Positions 23,901 through 36,373 of a DNA stretch of 64,000 nt are shown here, piece by piece. The stretch's first letter is position 1. Every line of letters begins with the position of its first letter. This DNA is from Lineus longissimus. Lineage: Eukaryota > Nemertea > Pilidiophora > Heteronemertea > Lineidae. The position numbers and the translations under genes were made by a program. The stretch is from assembly GCF_910592395.1 (NCBI RefSeq), contig NC_088314.1, forward strand, positions 10,914,001-10,978,000. The letters are read 5' to 3'. Under the pieces are notes generated by a model, which saw only the letters and a program-made list of their open reading frames with translations, was not told where the DNA came from and did not search any database.

Positions 23901-26900
23901 CGGCTCTGTGACTAATTGGACCAAACCAAAATTGAATATAATATTATTTAATTGCCTTAGATTAGGATTTAAAAGATCCTCATTCAGGTCTCCTACGAGG
24001 ATTAGGTTACTTGAACCATACATTTCCACAACACTGTTTATATTATCACTTAACCTTTTCCAATACTCCACTAGATTGTCCGGATTTCTATAGATTGTCC
24101 CAAGGATACAAAACCAGTCCTTGTAACTTATTTTTACCCATAACACTTCAAGGTCGTTTGATTCAAACTGAACAAGACGCTCGCAGTGTAAAAACTCCTT
24201 ATAGTACACACATACTCCTCCGCTACCAAATCTAAGATCTTTCCGTTGTGAATTGATACAATAACCCTCGATCTTCAAATCTTCTTCTGAAAACCTATCA
24301 TCAAGGTGGGTTTCTGTTAATGCTAAAATATCAGGTTGGATTTCTTGAGCTTCCAATAATACAATCTTTGGCTTTAGACTTCTGACATTTACATGGTATA
24401 GAGTTAAATTTAGCAGATCATATCCGGGACCTGGGTTGATCTCAATATCACCGCTAAGTTTTAACACAATAAAACAGTAGTACAGGTTAACAATGACACG
24501 TGGAGGCATAGCCCCTGGTAAACAGGAGAGAAAGGTAAATACATATGCACATACTGTTGAGATAACAGACAAATACTCCTTTCCCAACCCCTTCAAGACA
24601 CATCCGAAAATAACACATAGCATAAGAAATCTTGCAATTCTAAAATTGTTACAGACAGAAAAATAATAGTTAACTTTTAAACTCCAAAGCAAACCAAGAA
24701 ATACATTCTCAGACTGACTCAAATCTGATGCCTTATGTACGCCACCACACCCTCTGTGTGCATCAATTCTACTAGTGCACACAAAAAGTAACAAAAAATA
24801 GAGTGAAAAAACTACTCTAAACACTGAAAAATGGTATCCACTACCTCTTGCACATTTAGATTTTATCTTTGCCATTAAAGATAAAAAAGGAAACAAAACA
24901 TTGACCCTGACCTTGTCATGGACAAGTCATGTTGACAAAATACCTGGACAAATGCAGGACATGAAAAGTTATTGTTCAAGTGAAGTGTCTGGTGAATTGC
25001 TAACCATTACTAGTATTCTCTCAGTGAGGTCACAAAGCACAATTACATAGTACACACGTCTACCAGTACCAGTCCATGCACATTCACTTCATGTAAGAGG
25101 GCCCTTTTTCCTTGGGGACCATATAACTAGTTCTTCAGTTTGTCAATATCCATGGAACTCTTGATAAGGATCTTTTTGTTATTTTTCCATGCAAATAACC
25201 GTCCATCATTTGACCACGCATAAGAAATCACTTTCGCTTTCTTTAGTTCCAGTAGTCTTTTCAACATATCAAACCTCTTTCTAGTCAAGTCCTCGTTGAT
25301 ATAGACTTGTGGTTTCACAGTACGTAACTTTCGTCTGTTGGAGTACTTAGAGTACCTCGCCGTATAATTGGTGAATTTCACAATAAAACCTTTTCCGCCC
25401 GGGCCAACTGGATGGGCTCGATCAATTAAACATGTTTAATGTCACTGGTCAACCCACAGGCCAAATTGCTCATCCTAATAATAGGATTTTATGTCGTTCA
25501 TACTCTACCCAGGTCAGACTTGCATGTGGTGTGGTTTGCTCTCTCCCGACCCCATCCCTCAGGCTGGGAACCCTCCTTTTGGGGGTGTGCCCCCTGAAGA
25601 CGCCTTGCGGTCTAGCGCAGGTGACCCTGCTTCAGGGGCGCTCCCCAAGGCTACGTCTGCCTCTGTGGGCGGGGTCCGGCTATTTTGGAGTTGAAGCAGG
25701 CTCTTATTGACCAGCTCCTCCGACTCCCTGCAGTTGGGGCATTATCATCACCCCTGGTTCCGCTCCTGACCTTTCTATGTCAGTGAGCAGTGCCACCCCC
25801 GGCGTTGAGCCGCCACTTTTTGCAGGTGTGCTCTCCCGTCCCCCTCCAAGTCTTGCGACGGGGTTGTGTCTGCTGATGTCCTCAGTTGTTACTGGCACAT
25901 CCAGCCACACCCCACTTTGTCCGCGGCTGCCCCAGGGGACCACCAGCCGTTTGGCTCATGCCGGGCGGCAAGGCCGCCTGCCTGTTTCGCCGGTGAGCCT
26001 TCACCTTGTCCTATCTGGCCGTTCGGGGTTTGCAGACAGGTCTTTCGCTCAAAAGCGTTGACCTCCCTCCCCTCCCTTGCCTGCCAAATGGGAGGCCATT
26101 CAGGACCCTCGGCCTCAGCAGTCCTCCTCTAGCCTTACATCTAGTCAGAGGAAGATGCTCCAGTGTCTGATGGACCACCTGGAATGTAAAAATCTCCTGG
26201 AACGGTCCGCGGCGCACCAGACTGAGCTGCCGGTGGCTTTAGACCTCGGTCATCAGCCCATGGATTGCTAGTTCTGGGACTCGCATTCCCTTTCCAGCCC
26301 GGCTTCTCAGGCTGATTTCCCTGATAATCAATAACAGATAATCATCTGATAACAGAAACAGATAAATGAGTGTCATCTTGTTGCAGAAATTTGGTTCAGT
26401 GAGGTTGTTACCTCCGCAATTACTCGACTCGTGGTTGGTTGGAAAATGTTGACAGTCTCACCAGTATAACCTGTTGGAATGATCCGCAAGCGTAAAAATT
26501 GTAAACCGGAGAGTCGCAAGCAGTTTTAACTCAGGGGGCAGCGCGTAAATCCTCCTAGTTTCCAATTCGGTCATCCCTCACAAGAATAATGTTTGCCGAT
26601 CAAACCGATGTCGCTGATATAATTATTAATCGTTTTAGAACTCCTGTGGATGGAAGCGATCACGAAAAACCCTTTCCCTGCAAATTGCACACCTCTGTGC
26701 AATTTCATGTTGCCAAGCCAACATCAATAAACTCATCTCCGATGAGCGCCGTGCTAAAATTGAACTGAAAGAACCAGTCCACTTAGAGTTAGGACTGCCC
26801 CGGAGGTGTCTCAAATCTAAGATTCGATTTGATTTGGCAACCTGACTTAAGCATATTTATGAATATGACTTATTTTACCCCACCTAAACTTAAGATGCAT

Positions 26901-29900
26901 TTTAGGTGCCCCACTTTGACTTAAGTAGCTTAATGAATACGGGGCCAGGTCTCCTCATCCCTGTCAGCTCCAGACAGCCAATCATTAACCCATACATAAT
27001 CTGACAATTCCTTCACTGCTACAGAAGGAGGGCAAGTCACCAAATGGTGCTTAATTGTAGCATTCAGCAAGAAGGGGGAACTGCGATTGCCAAATGGTAC
27101 CCGGAGCAGCTTCATGGTTCGTACAGTTCCAATGCAATCCCAGAGGAACCTGTCTACATTCTGATCTTCAGGACGGACTTCAATCTGTAAGAATGCCTTG
27201 CTGAGCAAGATCTCAACAAGATGGGGCATAGGGGAGGGCCCAGTCTGTAGGCAGTCGTTAAGAGACATTTTATTGTAGCCCTTTGCTGAAGCATCAAACA
27301 CTGGCCTAACCTTTGAACTTATAGCATCCTCCCTCACCACCAGACGATGAGGCAGGTAAAATACAGGATAGACATTAGTCAGCTCCTCCTCAGGCACTTT
27401 AGAAATGAAACCAAGTTTTTCATATTCACTGAAAACAGAATTGTACTTATCTTTCAGATTGTTGTCTCTTTCCAGTCTCCGGTTCAAGATGGCCAATCCC
27501 TTTCTGGCCAGTTGTTTGTTGTTGAGGAGTACACCAGGGCAGGGCCATTTGGTATCGGCCATTTCCAAACTTCACTGTTTCTTCTAACTTCTGAATCACA
27601 GGATGAAGGGTTGGCGTTTCTTCGCTAGCAATACCAATCGACTCAAGTTCCCAGAAGCTGCACGTAATGGTCTCAGAAATGGAGTCTAAGTAGAGAAGTT
27701 GATGTACATGCAACGACAGGTTAACTTTAGTCTTACTTGCTTTCAAGGTTACTTGATTTTCAAGAAGTGCCCCCTGTGGGGCCGAAAAATGTATGAAACT
27801 AAAAACTCGAGAGATATATCATGTACCTTTGTTAGCCTAGTCTACCATAAAGATTTGGTAAAGATCTGAGAAATATTAAGCGAGTTCTAACACTTTATGT
27901 GTTTTTGGTTTTGGACCCCTCCCTGGTGGCCAAATTAAGAATGAAACTCGCGAAAGACGCGACACACCTTTGGCCCACCCTCTATCAGCACACGAAATTT
28001 CAGTCCAAAATATTTTGTCGTTCAGAAGTTACAAAGCGAAAGGGAATTTTCAGGAAGCGCCCCCTATGGGGCAGAAAAATGGATGAAACTAAAAACCCGG
28101 GTGATATATCGTGTACCTTTGTTGGCTTAGTCTACCATAAAAATTTGGTAAAGATACTTTATGTGTTTTTGGTTTTGGCCCCCTGGTGGCCAAATCAAGA
28201 ATCAAACTCGGCCAATTTTTCAACGCGACATACCTTTGTTCCGCCCTCTATCAGCACACGAAATTTCAATCCAAAATATTTTGTCGTTCAGAAGTTCAGA
28301 GCGGAAGGGAATTTCAGGAAGCGCCCCCTATAGGGCAGAAAAATGGATAAAACTAAAAACCCGGGTGATATATCGTGTACCTTTGTTAGCTTAGTCTACC
28401 ATAAAAATTTGGCGAAGATCAAACGAATGTTAAGCGAGTTCTAACACTTTATGTGTTTTTTGTTTTGGCCCCCTGGTGGCCAAATTGAGAATCAAACTCG
28501 GCCGATTTTTCGACGCGACACACCTTTGGCCCCCCCTCTATCAGCACACCAAATTTCAATCCAAAATATTTTGTCGTTCAGAAGTTATAGAGCGGAAGGG
28601 AAACGTGCATCCGGCGAGCGACAAGTGGCGAGCGGCGCAACATTTTGCCCCATACTGGCCAGGCCGGGAATCTGACCGGGATGATTTTTACTCCTTCCAC
28701 CAAATATCGATTAAATTGCTTGAGTCATTTAAAAGCTGTAGGGTTGAAACAAGCACAAAGTTGGTGCCATGTACTAATACCATGTCCCCCTACACAAGCT
28801 CCGGGGGACGATAAGCATGTCAACTGCACCCTCCCCAGAGACAGTCGGGGAGTCAGCAAACTCAACACCTGAGAAGGGATTTAGAATGCCGGTAGGAATC
28901 TGTGGATGCTGTAAAGGAGTGCAAAATAACAGGTACTTCAATGGCTGAAATAGATTCAACATTAGGACTAGACAAATTTAGCTCAAAAACCCTATTTACA
29001 TATTGATGAACATGTTTGGCAAGATGCGAGCCAAGACAACGGTAACAGAGTCTGGCTACAGGAACACGAGTGAGATCCCAGCACTTTTGTCATGTGATGA
29101 ATTTTCTGACACAACCTACACGTCTGCCCTTTGGGAGTGGATGACACATTAAGAGCACCAATGGTAGGAACTGCTGCAGCGCCATCTACAACGTGCTTGT
29201 CCTCGGTTTTATTGAGATCTTTGAACAAATCAGCACTTTCTCTATGACGGATCTCCCCTTTCATGAACGACAGAAGGAAATCAAGGTCATCTTCGTGTCC
29301 TTCTTCCTCTCTCGCCCACTCCAATCGAACATCTTTGGGAAGGCAGGAAAGAATAACAGGAGTCAGAAAGACACTATACTTAGCACCAGAAATGTCCAAA
29401 GCCTCCAGGCTTCTGCCGTGTGACTGAATTTCATCGTAAAGCTTCAACAACTGAATGACTTAACCCGTAGATCTGTTGCTTATCTTCAGAAGAGCTTGAA
29501 TTTGAGCGAAAGTTGTTTTCTCCTTTCTACCGTAATGGTCGATCAGCAACTCCCTAGCTGAATCATAGTGTTCTACCATAACTCTAAGTCCTGCAATCGT
29601 AGCCTTAGCCTCGCCCTCCAGTAGAGAGTCCAAATACGTAAACTTGCTTATCACCGGAATGTTAGCTGAATTGACAACTTGTCCCAGAAGGACTGCCACA
29701 TTGTGACATCACCACCGAATTTGGGAAGATCGATCTTGGGAAGTCTGATTTTTTTCTCCAGATTCCCAGAAGTAGATGTAGATGGACCCTTTTCATCTTC
29801 ACTATCACTGTCCTTTGAAGTTCTGACCTTAGGCTTAGACACCTTCACAGCCGGCTCACGAAGTTTGCCTAAGGCTCGTAACGTCTCAACCCTTTTACCA

Positions 29901-32900
29901 GCAGCTTCATCTAGATTCGAGCCGAAACTTTGTCGTCTTCATCAAAGTCTTCCTCGGGAAGTAACATCTCTACCTCCATTTGTGCCTAACGGAATGAATT
30001 CATCCGCAGGTCATGCTCATCAAGTCCCGACTTGAGTATTGCTTCGTTAGTGCCCTGATCTCCACCTCTCAACTCCCTAAGCAGTTGGTTCAGATTGACC
30101 ACTGCATGTGTAAGCCAGCCCTTGGCCGAGCTTCTTCTCTTTTTTGCAGCAATCAGTTCACAGTTCTCCGGCATGATGACACCAATACGTTGGAAACAGC
30201 GACAATCAATGTCCAGGAGTAAAAGCTAGATATACAGTGGCTTTACGCCAATGCACACTGACATAGTTCAGTTTGAAGTGTCCGACACACAGTCAGTACA
30301 GCATGTATATCATACATGTACACAAACACGCAGATAGCAGAACACACGCTGCAGGTCGGCCAGTTTCTTACGATCGCACAAAGTGGTTTTTTACTTGTTT
30401 TTAAACAACATTCTAGTTTTAATGGTGTCTAGAGGGAATACACATTCCCGTAACGATTCTCCTGGGTTTTGGCATCAATTATATTGTGGACTGCCAGTAT
30501 TAGGGTTTTAAACCCTCCAAATAATCGAAAACAGCTCCGATTCCTGGTTCAACTTAGCGCACTACGAAGCATGTGTGTTTATTATAAGGAATTCACAAGA
30601 AAATTTATGGTGACCATAACATACAGCGTGTCTCAAAGGAGAAAGAAACTGGTCCGCTACAGTAACGAAGGCGTGAAATCCCTAATTGCTAAACAATGTC
30701 AACACAGGCCGTATCACTGTCTGGAAAACTAAAGGTTATATCAACAACCTAACCCGTCTGCTAAAGCCTTAAAAAGGCATCATTGGAAATACAATTGTAA
30801 AATAAAATGTAAGAATCCATAATCCTTACACCTGTGAAAACCAAACGTTCCCTGGCACAAATTGCTGCTGTCGTGTTCCCACTGTTGTGGAAGCTTAACT
30901 CTTACGCTCTGAAATTTTTTCCACATATTTCTTGTCTTTCCAGGTGATCACTGGATTAACACATTTTCCTCCCAGTGCAATAGATGCCATTAAAAGAGCC
31001 TTAGAGGTAGGAAATCTCAATCCTTAGCAACCGTAGTTATTTGCTGTGGTGTCATTACATAGGGGAAGATATGTACCAAGTTTCAAGTTGATAGCTCCAG
31101 CAGTTACAAAACCTGCCATGCTAACGGACGCCAATGGATGACAACGGACGCAGCACCATAAGATAAGCTAAAAAACTACATTACCTATGGAATTTGGCTC
31201 ATTGTGTGGCTGGTGGACTTGGAGGAACCCAAAGGCCTGCTGGCCGCTGTTGGAGGTCACTTCACCACTGCTTCTGTGCAATATTGTTGTTTGTTATTAT
31301 TATTCAGAGCACAGGGAGGTCGGAGACCAAATTTCGGTCTGGTTCAATTCCTGATTTTGCATAGTGGCGAAAACCGAAAACATAAAAAGTGCTATATCTC
31401 ACTAAGTGAGGGCTCGATCATCACCGATACATGACATATCACACAGGTTTTTGATTTCACCTACTTTTCAAGGTCACAGAGGTCAAACTCAAAATTTTAT
31501 AGAAAGTGGCATGTTTTCATGGCTTGTAGGTCACATGGACTCCTGACTGATTTTGCAGTACATGAAAACGAATAGCATTGACAATGGGGTAATAATAAAA
31601 ATAATACGAGTCTTATATATAGCGCAGTATCCAACCATTAACTGGCCGCTCATGTATTTATATACCACGTGGGATGAGACTTTGTGATGCAAGTGCTTCT
31701 CATTGTAGTTATGACCATGTCCTCATATAACCAATTTGGGATGAATGAAAATAACATGTTAACGTCCCAGGAACATTTCCATTTGAGAAATATTTGCATT
31801 GGGGTGAGAAATTTAAAATTTTGTGAAGGTCAAAGGGTTAATGCTGTAATTAGCAATTTTTGTGGAAAACAAGGCGGATACCCAATGTCCCTTTCCATCG
31901 TCTTTGATCCAATTTAAATGCCATCCCTAAGCGGTGCAAACCAGTTTTAACTTGGTTCAGGCATTTTGCCCATGCTCACTCATGCGTGAAAAGCAGGGTG
32001 TGAAATTTTGTACAGATATGCGTTTAACTCCTACCTACCAATATCCAAAAAAATATTTTCTAAAAATATAAAGTGCTGATTTGGGGGTAATTTATCAAAC
32101 TGTATATTTTTTTTGGATACACCCTGATGTCTCTGTCGCATGGATTTCACCAAAACAATCGAGAGCATCAGCATGCTTGCATCCAGGATGTACATTTCGC
32201 TGATGCTTTCACCCAAGTGTATTTGCATGCGAGTGTTGTTGACTGTTATGTTACGCTCCTATTTTAAATAACGCAAGAATGTTGCATGGGTTGAACACTT
32301 GAAAATGCACTTGTTCTCACAATTACGGTAGTTTCCAAGGCGCAAAATGGAGCGGATTGTACAGAGTTGACACAAAATTATTTTCACCTGAATTTTCGTT
32401 TGAGTGATATACCATTGCAACACATCACTGTGCTATTGATGCTCAGATTATCATCATTGGCTCACCGTAGGGGAGTCTACACAACAGCCCAGTGTCCATC
32501 GTCCGTCATCGTAGTCTGTATCCTGTTTCAAAAACAGTGGCACGTTTCTTAACCGCTAAAGCTATGCACTTGAAATTTTGTGCACAGGACCCCCAGGTCA
32601 GGTGACCTCTGACAATGAATTTCGGTCTGATCTGATTCTTCATTTGGCCACCAGGGGGCCAGAAGCGGAAATCTAAAAAGTATGATATCTCTCTTATGAG
32701 TGACTCGTTTTCAATAAAATTTCTATGAAAGGTTCTCCTAGCAAGGATACATCACACAGGTTTTTCATTTGATCTAGTTTTCAAGGTGACAGAGGTCTAA
32801 TGGCGTAAATTGTCCGTTATGGCACGTTTCTTAACCGATAAAGCTATGAACTAAAAATTTGGTACACTTGACTCCCTTCATCATAAAATATCCTACGGCT

Positions 32901-35900
32901 TTTCGATTTGACCAAATTTTCAAGGTCACAGAGCTGGTGTGAATTGGCTGTTTGAGTGTAACTATTGCACGTTTCTTAACCGCTAAAGCTATGAACTTGA
33001 AATTTGAAACATAAGACTCCCTATGTCATGTACCTCTGACACTGAATTTCGGTCCGATCTGATTCTTGACTTGGCCACCAGGGGCAGGAAGTGGAAATCT
33101 AAAAAGTGTGATATCTCTTTTATGAGTGACTCATTTTCGAAGAAATTTTTATGGTAGGTTCTCCTAGCAAGGATACATCACATGTCATACGGGTTTTTAA
33201 TTTGACCTACTTTTCAAGGTCACAGAGGTCAAATGGCGTAAATTGGTCGTTTGAGTGTGGCACCACGTTTCTCAACCGATAAAGCTATGAACTTGAAATT
33301 TGGTACACATGACTCCCTACATCATGTAACCTCGGACACAGAATTTCGATCTGATCTGATTCTCGACTTGACCACCAGGAGACCAAAACTAAAAAAGGTA
33401 AAAAGTGCAATATCTTGCTTATTAGTGACTTCTTTTCAATGATATTGTTATGGTAGGTACTTCAAGCAACGATACATCACATGTCATACCGACTTTGGTT
33501 TGACCTATATATTATACATGTAGCATGTTTCTCAACCAGGATGAATTCCTAACCACCAAATATCTATGCGGTGAGCACAATGACCCCTGGGTCCGGTTGT
33601 TAGAAAGCATGTTAGCACATAACATCATGCTGATATGTTGTTACATGTGCATTGATGTACATGAAACAAGATGTCAACATCATGTTATAAGCTAACATGC
33701 TTTCTAACAACTGGGCCCTGGCCGTTTCATTGAATTTTAGGATTAGTGTCATTTTGTACCAAATTTGGTGCCTTTATACCATTTTGTACGATTTCGGTTT
33801 TCTTTGGTCCTTATTGCCTGGACTATTTGGCACTTTCACTTATCAGCCAAATACAATGGAGGTCAGGTTTTCACACAAACCACTTTCAGCTATATCTCAT
33901 GAATGCTGCGCATTGTCCACTAAGCCCACTTCACTATTATGTCTCCGTCAATGTCCATGGGCTGGGGGTTATGCATGCTTTGCGATGCTGTTATTAAATT
34001 TGTATGTGACCTTTTTTTTTTCAGTCTGTTGTCGTGTTAATGGGTAATGCAATCAATCCTCTGCTGAGCTCAATAGCAGACGCCCTTGAAGCCATCATCT
34101 TGACTATGCACAGTGAAGATTTTTCAAGGTGAGTTTCACTCTTACATCAACTCACATCAACATTTTTACTATCAAGTTACTAAGGGATCACGTCGGCGAT
34201 ATTCACCCTACAGTATTTCGCCTGCGAAATCTCTTGCATGCTTGTCCAATATTCTGAACGATTTTGCAACGCCATTCGCCTCGTTTTACCGGCGGAAAAG
34301 TGCAGTCACGTGATGTAAACAAATCGGGTCATACTAAACAGCGTCCACCAGGTTTAAACACATACTTAAAGCCATCAAAGTAAAATCTAATGGTCATAAA
34401 CGAAATAAGCAGGACATTTCCTGATTGTTTCGTGACATTTGTGTGCTAGATTAAATAGCGAGTTGTTGTCTAAAATGTACCAGCGTCCACCACTCAGTCG
34501 GCAGCCATGTTGGATTTGACTTGGAGGAAATGATAGGGCTTCCCAATACAACAGGAGCCCTGTGATTTTAGACAACATCTCCCTTATCTTACACCAAAAG
34601 TCATGAAATTTTCAGGAAGTGTGTTTTTTATGGTGTACTTATTACCTTTATGGCCACTAAATTTTATTTTGATGACTTTATACCCGACTTTAAACCTGGT
34701 GAACGCTGGTGGACGCTGTTTAGGATGACTGGCTACTACAACGATCTTGATGGCTGAGACTCGGAAACATAAGCCTAACTATGATTAGCTGTATGATTCG
34801 GTACATTCCGCCACAATCCTTCGGAATGCAAACCATAATACTAAGAACCTCAAACCTCTGTGCCAAATTTGTGTAGCTCCTCGTGGATAGATGTGATGTA
34901 TTTGATTACTGGAGTCAGGTTGACCGGGAATTCCAGTTTGTGTTTTTGTTGGGTCTGCTATCAGCTGATGTCGGAATTCGCATACTACAACACATGTAAT
35001 ATTCGCTTCGTTCCGATGGTTGGTGAGAGCGAATTCGGCGCGATTATTGTTTTCGCCTGCGATTTTCATTCAGTCTGAATTTTCGCCTGATCATAATAGA
35101 ATCGCCGAAGCAGGGAGCGATTTGGAGGCGAATGAGTGTGGCGATATTCGACCAGGCGAATTTTCGTCCCGATTCCCGCTGCGAATATTCGCGTGCGGAT
35201 TTCGGACGTGATCCCAAACAAGTTCAGTAGTAAATAAGGTCTGCCCTTATCTGTTCATGCATCGTTGCATCCAAATGTGGGAATTTATGGCAGATGGAAA
35301 GTTGGATTGGTTTCATATTGCTGTGGAATTGGGGTGTGCGGTCTGGGTAAGTACATAGCAATTTTCACCCCTATCTGATAATCGGGTGGCCATATTAGAT
35401 GTGGCATTCCAGATTGTAACTGTTGAACGAGTCATTAGGTTGCCTTGAATTTTCTTTTCCATGATGGGGTGGGTTGGGGTGGGAGCGGTGCCTGATTAAT
35501 TTTGGGCCCGATCGATATTGCTCATTACTGCCAGGTGGTCAAATCTTGGATTTTGCATTTGAGACTGTAATTGTAGAAAGATTCGCCTGATTGACTTCAA
35601 TGTTTTGTAGCGTGATGGGCAGGGATGGGAGAGGTTTGGTATTGATATTAGGCCCGATTTGATGACCAGTCAGTTATCTTGCATTTCACGTTGTAGTCTG
35701 TAACCTGTAGTCTGTAGTCTGTATAAAAATTTTTTAACAGCTTGCTCAAATTTGAGGCTCGCCGAGGGTAACAGGAGACGCAATTTTGATTTCTTAAGAT
35801 GTAATGTGAGCTGAATTAGCTGAATTACAATTTCACAACAAAATATATCAACCTTTTTTATGTGTGCTAAGTTTTAGACATGGGCTGGGCCGCAATGCTT

Positions 35901-36287
35901 ATTGATTGTGCCATGCAGCGAATTCAGCTCCCAGCTCCAGTTGCTGTATTTTTTCTCCCCAATTTTCAAAAAGTAGGCTGCCATGAACACCAACTATTCC
36001 CATTCTCCCATTTGTTGAATTGTTCGGATGTCCTCAAATTATATAAAAAAACCCTCGGCTTCGCCTTGGATTTTGGTCTGCATTTTCGGTCTACCAAAGT
36101 GGTCTTGATTATACAACCAAGGACCTTCAGTTCGGTATCAATTGCTTGAATGTACAGTTAAGACATTGGCCCCTGCCCGTTTCAGTTTTGTTATTATCAT
36201 TATACAATAATAGCCCCTGGCCATTTCATTGTTATTAGCTCACCTCTTAGCAGAGGTGAGCTTATCCCATACCGTGGCGTCCGTCGT

Positions 36288-36373
<86 letters not shown>

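Larger units (their letters stand above)
21053..25423 (-). mobile_element. APE-type non-LTR retrotransposon (CR1/L2/Rex1-like), 5'-truncated
   Basis: 4.37 kb, read on the minus strand, flanked by a 14-bp target duplication AATTAAACATGTTT (21039-21052 and 25424-25437). The 3' end has AATAAAG, a short (TA)n and an A-run. It holds the C-terminal part of ORF1 and a nearly complete ORF2 (leader, 2A-like motif, endonuclease, reverse transcriptase, C-terminal Cys/His motif). Only two frameshifts and one nonsense codon are seen in ORF2, and the duplication is exact, so the insertion is fairly recent. Clade assignment is from overall motif style only. Confidence 0.9.
26930..30240 (-). mobile_element. 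BEL/Pao LTR retrotransposon remnant
   Basis: Minus-strand gag pieces (30174 down to 28992) and RT pieces (27746 down to 26930) in the right order for a BEL/Pao element, separated by a tandem array of another family (27758 to about 28605). No LTR pair, integrase or RNase H is seen, so the 3' half is gone. The many frame changes show it is old. Confidence 0.8.

Noticed and set aside
33580-33597. GACCC-CT-GGGTC as another covarying terminal hairpin
   Set aside because: The right half is the tip of the inserted MITE, so the pairing is coincidental.
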